Under the pieces are notes generated by a model, which did no database searches, was not told the DNA's origin, and saw only the letters and a program-made list of their open reading frames with translations. Of a stretch of 64,000 nucleotides of DNA, positions 23,421-34,065 are shown piece after piece. The first letter of the stretch is position 1, and every line of letters begins with the position of its first letter. Position numbers and translations under genes: made by a program. Location: positions 11,534,501 to 11,598,500 of the forward strand of contig NC_053190.1 of NCBI RefSeq assembly GCF_905163445.1, given 5' to 3'. The stretch is from Pararge aegeria (lineage: Eukaryota; Arthropoda; Insecta; Lepidoptera; Nymphalidae).

Positions 23421-24436
23421 ACTGCAACAATTTTGTTGAACCCTTTTTTTGAAGTGGCCCAGTAGTGGCCCATAATATGTAGCCCAGTTTTATATTTCCA
23501 TACTTTCTTAAGTATAAAAAAAAAATCTCCGTAGTTGGGTTTCCGGTTTGGAATTTTACTTTTATATTTTATAATTTGACAGGTAGGTACCAAATAAGTA
23601 CAATTCATTGATATAAAATTTATTAAAATAAATCATAATCAGGTTTAGAAACAACACGTCATTCTGACGTCAGGATAGCGACTGTCAACAATATCGGAGC
23701 GTGTATAAAATTTAAGTAATTTTAATATGTACCATTAACGTACAGTCATTTGGTCATGTCTCATTCAAAAAAAGTAATGTAAGAGTTTATCCGCCAACCT
23801 GACACCAGAATGGCAGCTCACTTAAATTTGATGTTTTCTAAGCATACGATAATGTACAGTCGCAGAATGAAGAGTTTTAAACTGTTCGTCAGTAAAGTAC
23901 AAAATTGTTCAGATCTTAGTAATTTAATTAGGTATATATCTTGTCAACAAGATTATTATGTTTGATAAACTACATCCCGTTACTGTACATTTATAAAAAC
24001 TAGTACAATTACTTACTAAAGTTTTATTTTGTAGTTTCGATCTATTTGGAAATCATACACCCGCTATTCTGATCGATACATTTTGGGCGCTCGGAGACCT
24101 GGGTATGACGGAATTGTTACTCTTAAAAATTCTAAAATACAGTCCGCGACGACATACCTACCTTTCAAGTTAAACTCATATTGCGGACAATGTCGTGAGG
24201 GACCGCTTATAATTTATCCATTCAGTAGTCCAGAAAATATGGCGAGTCTACCTTTATTATTTTTTTCTTTTTGGCCTTTCGTTCTCTAATTATACAGTAT
24301 AATAGTACGAAACTGATGTATTTTTTTCTCCAATTATGTTTTGGTCAGATGCGCCACTGTTCCTTATGGCTCGACGGCAGGATAGTCTTAAGATCAAGAG
24401 CGATGGTATAAATAAAAACATAAGTTACGTAAAACA

Positions 24437-24442
24437 TTTATT
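24437..24442 (-). terminator. Polyadenylation signal of minus-strand SR gene
   Basis: AATAAA on the minus strand, 170 bases beyond the stop codon at 24612. It is the first such hexamer I see after the stop. Confidence 0.5.
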
Positions 24443-24611
24443 TAATGACAATAGCTCATATTGATTACAAAATCAATACTTGTTACATCTTACACATTTT
24501 CGATACGTTAATAGGAATGATCTGCAATTATTGATGAAACTTATCCAACAAAAACAAAAAATATGAACTATTAAAGACCAAAATGGAATTAATAATAATT
24601 GTTGAATGAGT

Positions 24612-27065
24612 TTACACGGACTTCTTTGAATCCTTGGATGGCGAACGTGATCTTGAACGTGATAGAGATCTTCCTTTGGAACGGGAGCGCGAACGGGAAC
24701 GGCTGCGGGAGCCTGATCTCGGTGAGCGGGAGCGCGTACGGCGGCGAGACCTCGATCGGCTGAAAAATTTGTTGAGATTCTAAATATATACCTACTATAA
24801 CGTTTATCATTTACTTTTATTTGCTTGTGTCTAATCCGAATGGTATCGAAAATATAATAAATTAATCATTAGCCTATTCTTTTTTACAGCTCGAAGCCTA
24901 CTATTATTATTTAATTTTAGAGCATATTGTGCATATTTTATGAAACATCTGTGTGCAGTCATTATTTTATGAATATACTTACAAGCCAATACTAAGATCT
25001 AGCAATGTACATATTTCTTTTGACACAGTTCCGAAAGGCTAGTGGAAAAGAGGATACTGGGACACCACATCACCTATAGAAAGTATCACTAACACTTGAT
25101 TAATTGAATGCAATTAATAATTATAATTTTAAATAATGGTTTTCATTTAAAGTAGCCTAATAAAAGAGATTGAAAACCCTGAGTAATAATTAGAAATAAC
25201 ATTTACATAAAAATTATTGTTTTATATTCAGATTTTTTTCTGTTGCTATAGTTGTTTGAATGTTATACCACTTGGAAGTTATTCCTCCCAAGTAATGATC
25301 TGAACTCCAAAAAATATTGTGGAAAGAAAAGTTTTTATTATTATGACTATATAAGAGTGTACAGACAAAAACTCCTTTCCAACTAACCAAGTATAAAATT
25401 ATTAGCGATGGTGGTGGGTCAATCAATCAATCAATGAAATTTTAGTGGAATTTGTGTGTGTGTGTGCGTGTGTGTGTGTGTACACATTAGATACAAGCAC
25501 AACATAACAAAATTGAGGGCTCCAAATTTCAAATAATATAAAACCTAAATATATTGAAGGATCAGACACAAGCAAGATTTTCCCATAATATTTTAATGCT
25601 GATTTATGCAATAAACAGATTATATCCCTTGTAAATAAGATTACATGATTATATCATCCTACATCTCCTTGTACACCTCTTCTGTGTCTGGCTTTAACTT
25701 CAAGGTTCACTCTTCATAATTGTTTGTTGTCTAAATGTATCCTATAACAATACTAACACAAACTCATAAAAACAAATGGAATGAGTCCTAAAATGTTTGT
25801 CTGCCTTGAACATAAATATGAGTAATAATGTGTAACTCACTGAGTGCAGTGTCACGCAGTGATTACAACAGATGTGTCACGATGCGCAGTACAAACATTA
25901 CACTCATTGTACTTCTCGATAAACGAAGTGTGCACGTAGGTAGTTAAGTAGTTCACTGAGCGAAGTTACAGATGCTGCCAACATTAGTGGAGTGCACGAC
26001 GCGAAGTGAAAGCTACGTAGCGCAGATTATAAGAAGTGCAGACACTGAAGAGTTTGGTCTCGGCGCACAGGCCAATGATAACCTATAACATAGTTATCAT
26101 TGGTTTATGTGGATTCAAAGCTATGGAATGGAATCTTTAACTGGAAAATCAAAAAAAGTCTAATTATTTAATTTTATGTACCTAATGGACACAGTAATAA
26201 ATACCATAAAGATTCCATACCATATAAACATTCACAAATTTATTGAAACTGTGAGTGCTTGTTTGTTTATATTATATGTCACCTGCGACGACGTCTACGA
26301 GAACAATCTCTTGCATAATGTCCACGTCCACCACAATCATAGCAGCGATCATCATAAGGACGTGGAGGCAGCCTAGAACGAGGTGGTGGTCCACGTCCAC
26401 CAGAACCGCGACTGCCATTAGACATTTCCACACGAGCCCGACAGCCGCATACAGTGCGCCCATCTAAACCACGTACCTAAAAGGCAAAATTGTGAATATA
26501 AATAGACATGCCAAGTTGAATAGACGGTACCCTAATGTGATGCCACTCTTGTTTCCCAACATCATGTTCACCAAATGATATTGGCAATGGGCATATTTTC
26601 ACTTTATCATTCCTAGAAAAGCAAAGCATAACTTTTATACGAATTCATCACGAATAGTTAATTTAATCACGCTATACATAATATGTTTATCATAGTTTAT
26701 TATTTATGTTGTGCTGCTCATCACAATCTACAAAAAAATCTATCAGTTTTACCGTTACTAGTCAATGTCACCTGATTTAAATTTACTACTACTACCATCT
26801 TCTGCGATCACCAACCAGATTGCCAAGCCAGGGAGAGGCCTTCAGTTCGGCAGTGGCAGTTATAGGCTATGTATGGATAAACACTCACCGCATCTTCAGC
26901 ATCCCGTGGATCCTCAAACTCAACGAACGCAAAACCCGGTGGATTTCTTGCCACCCACACATTCCTCAGAGGTCCATAGTATGAAAATGCATCTTCAAGT
27001 TCAGGTTTGCTGGCATTGTTACCCAAATCCCCAACGTACACTTTACAATCGCCGTAACGAGACAT
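24612..27065 (-). CDS. SRSF7: SRSF7/x16-like SR splicing factor, minus-strand paralogue, 3 coding exons
   Basis: Exons 27065-26889, 26476-26283 and 24759-24612 join in phases 0 and 2 to give 172 residues. SR proteins bind pre-mRNA in the nucleus and promote exon definition. The N-terminal RRM has RNP2 CKVYVGDL (about 7-14) and RNP1 PPGFAFVEF (about 42-50). It continues through RGLDGRTVCGCRARVEMSNG to a CCHC zinc knuckle, CYDCGGRGHYARDC, which points to the SRSF7/9G8/x16 branch and not SRSF3. An RS-rich tail follows, ending DSKKSV. This copy keeps the canonical NPPGFAF and CGCR residues seen in human SRSF3/7. A 5' UTR intron is likely, because 'ttttag' lies 6 bases before the ATG. Its head-to-head partner starts 1 kb away. 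Intron 2 contains the conserved block at 25790-26130. Confidence 0.94.
25451..25482. repeat. (GT)n microsatellite
   Basis: An alternating GT tract with one CG step in intron 2 of the minus-strand SR gene. A short ATCA tetranucleotide run (about 25419-25436) lies just before it. Confidence 0.8.
25841..26044 (-). other. Candidate conserved poison exon in intron 2 (minus SR gene)
   Basis: This 204-bp candidate cassette lies in the block shared with the plus-strand paralogue. The acceptor side is AACTCTTCAG|TGTCTGCACT and the donor side ACTCA|GTGAGTT, both also present in the other copy. Entered in phase 2 after coding exon 2, the frame hits TAA after about 22 codons, so inclusion would truncate the protein before the RS tail and should trigger nonsense-mediated decay. 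A hairpin (AATGATAAC against GTTATCATT) sits just upstream of the acceptor. Splicing itself is inferred. Confidence 0.45.
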
Positions 27066-28085
27066 TTTGCCCTAAAAAGTAAAAGTTTTCAATTAATCAG
27101 TTCAGTACTTGAAAAATACCATCTACATCCGCGATGTGCATACACGTTTACTTACTCAAATTGTTGATTAATATCTATATTACATTGATTTCATGAAATC
27201 TGATCACTCCAAATACCCTACTAAAACTATCGACGGATTATCGAAACACAATTGCGGTTTTAAAATCATATAATTCAATTCATTCGCAAATTGCAAGTCG
27301 GCACTTCGTCGCGTCTTAAAAATGGCGGCCGCATACGAGAAAATGGCGGCACATTGCGCATTTTTGTACGATAGCTCGATAAACTCGGGCTTCGGGCTCT
27401 AGCTTTTTAAAGGGCGAAAGGCAATTAATTAATATATAAGCACACGTTAGTACGCAATGTTTGAATCATATTATGTGTGCATTCTAGAACGAGATGCACA
27501 TTAATTAATGATTTAAGTGAGGCCCATAGACATCTAATTTATCACCCAATAGGGTGATAAATTCTTTAAAACAGAGATGTTTATTAATTTATTATTTATT
27601 TATTAATTTATTGCCGGTCCAGCGTAGAATAATAGAGGTCAGTCACTTACAAAAAAAAAAGTCAAGAGCCATAGACTAAAAATTAGGGCCTGGCCAAAGG
27701 TAAATGAATTATACACTAGACATTGACTTATCTGTATAAACCCAGAAGGGAAAAAAAAAAAGAATTATACCGCCACCTTTTTTTGTCCGCCATTTTCCTA
27801 TTCAAAAAGCGGTTTGAAAGTTGAGTTTGTAGGTAATCGATAATCGATTTCAAAAATATCTGAATATTCTTTTGTGAATTTAATTGTTATTTTGTGTTTT
27901 CCGAGTGATGTGCATTATTTTTAATAAGTGGTAGTTTTAAATCTGAAATAGCTAGTGTACTTAGTGCTATCGGTTCGAGTTCCGGCTCTATGTAAGTATT
28001 CGTGTAGCGTGGGATTTAGTGTAGAATATTCGACGCATTTAAATGTTGCTTATTTTAATGTTGTAATTCATTGTCACTAGGTGAA
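27066..28085. promoter_or_regulatory. Shared upstream region of head-to-head SR genes
   Basis: One kilobase separates the two start codons and should hold both promoters. AAAATGGCGGC, a YY1/Pho-like motif, occurs at 27319-27329 and 27340-27350. Its reverse complement (CCGCCATTTT) is at 27787-27796, so each side carries the motif. On the plus side a 5' UTR intron is likely from 27992 (CTAT|gtaagt) to 28080 (cactag). A GATAATCGATT patch lies at about 27838. A 12-bp-arm palindrome (AATTTATCACCC and complement) is at 27536-27563. No TATA box stands out on either side. Confidence 0.6.
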
Positions 28086-31000
28086 ATGTCTCGCTATGGG
28101 GATTGTAAGGTTTATGTAGGAGACCTAGGCAATAATGCTAGCAAGCCAGAATTGGAAGATGCATTTTCGTACTACGGTCCATTGAGGAATGTGTGGGTGG
28201 CAAGGAACCCTACTGGCTTTGCCTTCGTTGAATTCGAAGATCCCCGCGATGCTGAAGACGCTGTAAGTACCTACTCTTCTAATGTAAAACTTACTTTTTT
28301 TAATAAAATCTTTAAATTAACAGTGCCTATATAGCCAGTGCCTAATAGGGTCCTAAGGCAAAAATAGTGAACTTCTCACGTCGCTATAAATATTCTTTGT
28401 ACCTACTCCTGTAACTGATTTACGGTTTTTTTATTCTATTAATTCCTGTTCGTCTTCCCCTTTTAATAACTAGTCCACTGCTGGACTAAAGGCGTCTCCC
28501 AAGGCCCTTCCCTTTGCCCATAATCACCACTCTGACACTATTACATGCACTATGCACGCTAACTATATACTATATAGTATAACATAGTGTTCCATAAAAT
28601 AACACTCGCCTCAAACAACACCTGTGGCTAGAAGAAACAATTGAAGAACTTATATAAATAGAAAAAATACTCTAATTATAAGCAAAATGATAATAATAAT
28701 AAGTTTAATTACTGATGTGAAAGGCAAATACTAATTTCGGCATCTATGGCAGGAGAGCTGTAGCTTAATTGGAGAGAGTGCTCAGGCAGTTTCTGCCAGA
28801 GAGTTGCAGGTTCAAATAATGGCGGTGCTGAAATTTTTTACATGCATTTTAAATTTATAAAATTGATAATTCCTCCAGGTGTAGATAAAAACACTAATAA
28901 ATATTATAAAGAAAATGTTTAATTAATTAAGAAGTAATAAAAGTAAATAGACCAAATTATACTTAAAAAAACTTAACATTAATCCCTTACAAATGTTGAA
29001 GTAACCATAATTTCCTGTTATTGAGATGGCACAAGCATGATACACTGCAATGGTACTAACTAATTTGTTAGGGTTAAGGCTTCAAAACTATTTTGTGTAA
29101 ATGGTGTGTTAACCTACATTTTGCCCATTAACTTTGATATGGCCTATGACAAAACATGGGTGTATTTTTGAAAATGCCACAGCATATTACAATCTATCCT
29201 ATTTACATGGCTAATGAGTTACTTAATTTTGAGCGCCTAATTTTGAGAGTTAAGATTTAAGCTTCTAGTTTTATTTAGTTAACTAAGGTAAAGTCCAATG
29301 ACTTAACCCAGTCTCTAACACTGACATAAAGTTCACTTTTTTCACATCATCTTAACACTAGTTCCACCGTACTGATCATCACTACACTAATTGGCATGCA
29401 TAGGTATAAACTAATTTTTCTACTCTAGTGAGCTGATGGTACACTACTACATCTGTTAATTCAAACCAAAAACAACTTCTAATGTTTCACCATCTCAGTA
29501 TAATAAAAATAAACAACCTTTATCTTGTAATAGCATTTTTAAATAAAAAGATTGATATATTACATTTATTGGTTATCTGAATGCCTACAATGAATAGCCT
29601 GTCCTTACTTTTTAGATACGTGGTTTAGACGGGCGGACGATATGTGGTCGTAGAGCTCGTGTGGAAATGTCAAACGGAGGTCGTGGATTTGGTGGTCGTG
29701 GGCCTCCACCACGCTCCCGACCACCTCCACGCCCCTACGATGACCGTTGCTACGACTGCGGTGACCGTGGACATTATGCCAGAGACTGCACCCGTCGTCG
29801 ACGCCGCAGGTGACAAAACTTCTACAATTAATGATAAATATTTAAATGTACTGGAATTAGGGTTGCCACCATGTTTTATTGATCAAACGCTAGTTGCATT
29901 TTAGAAACAAGGACCTACCTACACTATCTTAAAGTTAGCTACTTAAAACTTTCTGATGTTACAAGATAGCAAAATGTTATATTTGTGAAAACCAAAAGAG
30001 AGAGAGAAAACCTTAAACTATATAATACTGCTGCAATGCAAGATGACAGGCATGTATGGTATACTAAAAAAAAATTCAAAAAAATTCATTCTCAAAATAT
30101 TTATAATATTTTTTTATATAATTCATAATTACACTTTATACACCACACAATCACATTTATTTTTATACTTTAATGATTATTACATAGTTGACAAAAATAA
30201 ATGTAACATCTGAATATAAAAATATATATTAGGAGCCCACAATATACAATTTTTCTATTTGTAATAAAACCTATCTACAGTAAAAATTATGGTGTGGTTG
30301 GCAACCCTATGTGGAATCTTTGAGACTATGCAAGCTCATTTTTTAACCTATTAAAATGAAAGATTCCTTTCCAATGCTTTGAATCCACATAAACCAATGA
30401 TAACTGTGTTATAGGTTATCATTGTCCTGTGCACCGAGACTGAACTCTTCAGTGTCTGCACTTCTTATTGTCTGCGCTACCTAGTGTTCACTTCGCATCG
30501 TGTACTCCTCAAATGTTGGCAGCAACTGTAACTTCGCTCTGCGAACTGCATTACCTGAGCCCACTTCAATTATTGAGAGGTTACATTGGGTGTAATGTTT
30601 GTACTGCGTATTGCGACACACATCTGTTGTTTTTACTACGTGCGTCAGTGAGTTACACATTATTAATCCCATATTTCTCTTGAACGCAGACACCTTAGGA
30701 CTGTCTTTAGTTTTAACGAAATTTTATTCAGACTGAAAATAGAACCTTTTTAGTCAGACACAGAAGAGATCAAGAACAGATTATTAATATTGATAGTAAT
30801 TAATTTATTAATATTTCATTTAGTGATAATGATTGAATTGCTTATTCACTAGCACTAAATTTGATTATCAATTTGTATTTTATCAAAATAATATAATTGT
30901 AATCTGATAAAATGCAAATTATTCGATGTAATAATATGTATTGGTTTCTATCCCTATCTCACAATTTTATAATTAACGTCTTTCTGTTCAGAAAAGGATT

Positions 31001-33125
31001 GTTTCCTGGTACTTGGATTTTCTTTAAAGCTTTACAACAGGCACACAAAAAAGAAATCCATACCAAGAAGAAATAAATCTGAAAAATGTTGTTGCACAGC
31101 ACATGATCACACAATCGAAACTACTTCATTACAATTGTAAAATAGATGCAAAAAAAATGAGTTGAATAATTGTGAAGTAGAGTTTTGTCTAAGGATTTGG
31201 GTTAGCACTGCAATCCATAGCAAAGAAATAATGATTTATGGACCACCTGGATTCAACCTTTTTCTTTTTGTGTGCCTATGTCTTGTGTCTAATTTATTAT
31301 CTTCTGCAGTTTTTCTAAACTATACGTAAAATTAAATTTAAAGAAATGCCCTCTGCTTTGGCTTGTAGGCGTTTGTGGGGATTTTGGTGGAATCTGAATG
31401 TAAATCCTACAGTAGTTTTTGTGATAAGTGTAAACAGGCAAATATTAAGGAGCAATATCTGCTGATTGTATCTCTCAAATAGTTTTTACTTGAATATGGG
31501 AGAGTAATTTTCATAAAATAATACTAAGGCACATGCTGTAAACGTGAAAGTAGGTGAAGATATATGGATGTTACTCTTTCACGGTTAAATACTAAAATGA
31601 TTTGACTGAAATTTTGAGTGGAGATATATAATTTTACTCTGGAGGCTACTTTTTGCGCCAGAAAAATCAATGGTTCATGAACAATTTGTGAAAAAAGATA
31701 GATTTTTTTATATTGTACAAGTCAGGCCCTCGACTGCAATCTCATGATAATGCAGTCTACTATGGTAGCGGGTCACCTGTTAGAGAGTATGGCAGATATT
31801 TCACGTCGATGAGCTTTAAATAGTTTACAATATAATATAGTTTGCAATAGAATACTTCCTCGAAATTAGATTTATACCAGCTGCGCCCCGCGTTCTCCGC
31901 GATGAACAAGTCTACATATAGTTTTAATAAAAAAAATTACGCGTACAGACTCATCCACCGCACAGCGTGGCGCAGCTGGTAATCCATTACTATATGTATA
32001 CAGCGTTAAATAAAAAAATATCAGAAAACCGCGGCTTTCCCTATAATTAAAACTAACAACTGTTGTTCTGCTACTTTTCAAAATGAAGTATTAATTTATT
32101 TCATATAAAAATATTAATTAATTATATTATTTCTGTAAGTGACATTACGCTGTAAAACTGAGTACATGTGATTAGACCACGCGCACGTCGCGTAGTCTGC
32201 TCAGTGACCGCACGACGCGTCGTGGTTGCGCGCTGTTCGTAGATTTAATGTAAACAACGTTAGGCCGAGAGCTTTCTGGTATTTTTCTTAAAACCCTAAT
32301 TTGTTCAAAGTTCCCTCCGCCTTGCTAGGTAATCTCAAATTATTGTAGGGATTTGCATTTGGCTATTATTGATGCATAGCCTGATTCGGTTCGGTCGGAG
32401 TAGGTCCAGCAGCTTTACCTGTAGACATTTCAGGTAGCTGGATTTTTTTCCGATTAAATCGACTGCTATCGTACACGTAAAATATCTGCAATCTGAATTT
32501 ATATTCTAATATTTGTGCTACCCTTGTGAGGTTCGGGCGGGATGCGTTTTTAGTAAAAATTGTAGTATCTTTCTGGGTTGTTCTCATTTGTTCCATTCCA
32601 ATTATTTCTAATTTTCATGACTATTTAGTATAATTTATTATTAAATAGTTTATTGATGTTCATTCTAAACCACAATTTGAGAAGTAAAAATATCGCCACA
32701 CACTAAAAATAACGTTTTTGTAATTCTTTTTGCAGTTGATTCATACTGCAAATTAATGCCCTGAAAAACATTTTTCTTAAAAATACTCTCCTGAAAAGTT
32801 GCAGATTTGCAGGTGTTCAGTTGTTGATAGGGTGTGGTGATATATCGTATTATAATAACTATTTAAATAAGTCTTAATTTTTATTGAAAGTAATGTTCCT
32901 CTGGACAAATGTGAACCATCCTATTTTCTTGGATTATAATGATTGTTTCAATGTGTTTGTAAATTTTCCAGCCGCTCCAGGTCTCGCCGTCGGACGCGCT
33001 CCCGCTCCCCGAGGTCGGGCTCCCGCAGCCGATCCCGTTCCCGCTCTCGCTCCCGTTCCAAAGGAAGATCTATGTCTCGATCAAGATCCCGTTCGCCATC
33101 CAAAGACTCGAAGAAGTCCAATTAA
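28086..33125 (+). CDS. SRSF7: SRSF7/x16-like SR splicing factor, plus-strand paralogue, 3 coding exons
   Basis: Exons 28086-28262, 29616-29809 and 32972-33125 join in phases 0 and 2 to give 174 residues, about 94% identical in protein to the minus-strand copy. The same domains are present: RNP2 CKVYVGDL, RNP1-like PTGFAFVEF, zinc knuckle CYDCGDRGHYARDC, RS tail with one extra RS dipeptide, ending DSKKSN. It departs from the family consensus at two conserved places: NPP becomes NPT before RNP1, and CGCR becomes CGRR at the end of the RRM. I chose ATG 28086 over the in-frame ATG at 28071 because a splice acceptor (cactag) lies at 28080 and the minus copy starts with the same MSRYGD. Intron 1 holds a SINE; intron 2 (3.2 kb) holds the conserved block at 30358-30665 and a MITE. 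Both zinc ligands and RNPs are intact, so it should be functional. Confidence 0.94.
28690..28925 (+). repeat. tRNA-derived SINE, copy 2
   Basis: Same unit as 21805-22050: TGATGTGAAAGGCAAATACT, GTAGCTTAATTGG (A-box-like), GCAGGTTCAAAT (B-box-like), then the TGCATTTTA and CTCCAGGTGTAG body. It lies in intron 1 of the plus-strand SR gene in sense orientation. Confidence 0.75.
30453..30647 (+). other. Candidate conserved poison exon in intron 2 (plus SR gene)
   Basis: Counterpart of 25841-26044, 195 bp. The acceptor side is AACTCTTCAG|TGTCTGCACT and the donor side GTCA|GTGAGTT. In the phase set by coding exon 2 (AG|T), the frame reads about 27 codons and then TAA, upstream of the RS tail. The flanking hairpin (AATGATAAC...GTTATCATT) is also kept. 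Length differs by 9 bp from the other copy and the stops are at different positions, so the protein text is not conserved, only the splice-site-like ends and the presence of a stop. Confidence 0.45.
31873..31986. repeat. Short inverted-repeat (MITE-like) element in SR intron 2
   Basis: The ends read TACCAGCTGCGCC (31874 onward) and GGCGCAGCTGGTA (to about 31982), perfect complements, with a partly complementary stretch inside. It is found only in the plus-strand paralogue. Confidence 0.6.
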
Positions 33126-33178
33126 TATTACAAAATTCCAATATTCGATATCGACATATTATAATTATTATGTAACAT

Positions 33179-33184
33179 AATAAA
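33179..33184 (+). terminator. Polyadenylation signal of plus-strand SR gene
   Basis: AATAAA 54 bases after the stop codon, followed within about 30 bases by a GT/T-rich stretch (GTGTTTTTTTTG) suited to a downstream element. Confidence 0.65.
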
Positions 33185-33835
33185 ACTATAATTTCAAGTA
33201 TGTACCTAATATGTGTTTTTTTTGTTTAATATCTAAATTATCCCATTGGCATATCCTTTTAAAGGATTTAGTTCCCTAACTGCTACTACAATACAGGTCA
33301 GCGGGCTTAGGTTAGTTATTACAACTCTAGTTTTAAATCCTTTCTAAAATATCATCGACTTGTATCAATTAAGTTCAATATGATGGTGGTTTCAGTCTTA
33401 CCTACGCACTATACTCACCTACTCTATAGGTTCTGGATTTTAATTTTTTTAACGTTCTTAAAGCTGCTGCAAGTCTAATGTTTTATTGTAATTATCGTTT
33501 ATCATTATATTGACGACCTTCGGCGCATTGACGTGCCTGTGTAGCCTGATAAGCGGGAGATATTATACGAGGTCATTTGTAAGGGAAGTAAGTACACAAC
33601 GTAAAAATATTATTATTTCACCGTATATTTATATATATTGCCCACCAACCCGCATTGGAGCAGCGTGGTGGGTCTGCTCTAAAATAGTTTCCTATTAGAG
33701 GCAAGGCTTGGGTCCAGCAACTGAGGGACGTTAATAGGCTCTGGTTGATAATAATTAAAAGTAATCTAAAAAAATGACAACTCTAAGTAATTATCTAATA
33801 TCTTTAAACGAGCAATTCTTGTTTATATACAAATG

Positions 33836-34065
33836 GAATCTCGGAATCGGCTCCAACGATTTTCATGAAATTTAGTATACAGGGGGTTTCAGGGGCGATA
33901 AATCGATCTAGCTAGGATTCATCTTTAGAAAATATCATTTTATTCGTGTTTTATCGATAAATATATATATATATATATATATGCATATAATTACAATCTC
34001 GGAATCGGCTCCAACGATTTTCATGAAATTTAGTATACCCTGTATACTAAATTTCATGAAAATCG
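33836..34065. repeat. Direct plus inverted triplicate repeat around an (AT)n tract
   Basis: The unit TCTCGGAATCGGCTCCAACG followed by ATTTTCATGAAATTTAGTAT occurs at about 33838-33883 and again at 33997-34037. A third, inverted partial copy at 34043-34065 forms a perfect 23-bp-arm hairpin with 34015-34037 around a 5-base loop. An AT microsatellite (33960-33982) lies between the first two. Confidence 0.8.

Larger units (their letters stand above)
20955..24611. other. Intergenic region, striatin 5' side to SR-gene 3' side
   Basis: This should contain the striatin promoter (about 20955-21300, no clear core motif) and the 3' UTR of the minus-strand SR gene (TTTATT at 24437-24442 reads AATAAA on minus). 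Between them lie a palindromic AT-rich patch at about 21300-21350, a SINE at about 21805-22050 and a degenerate LINE at 22240-23420. The 23430-24420 part shows no gene. Confidence 0.5.

Noticed and set aside
26176..27082. Plus-strand frames over the minus-strand SR exons, including one of 105 codons
   Set aside because: Antisense shadows of conserved coding exons.
29644..29904. 86-codon plus frame over SR exon 2
   Set aside because: Shifted frame; the phase-0 reading from the acceptor at 29615 gives the RRM end and zinc knuckle.
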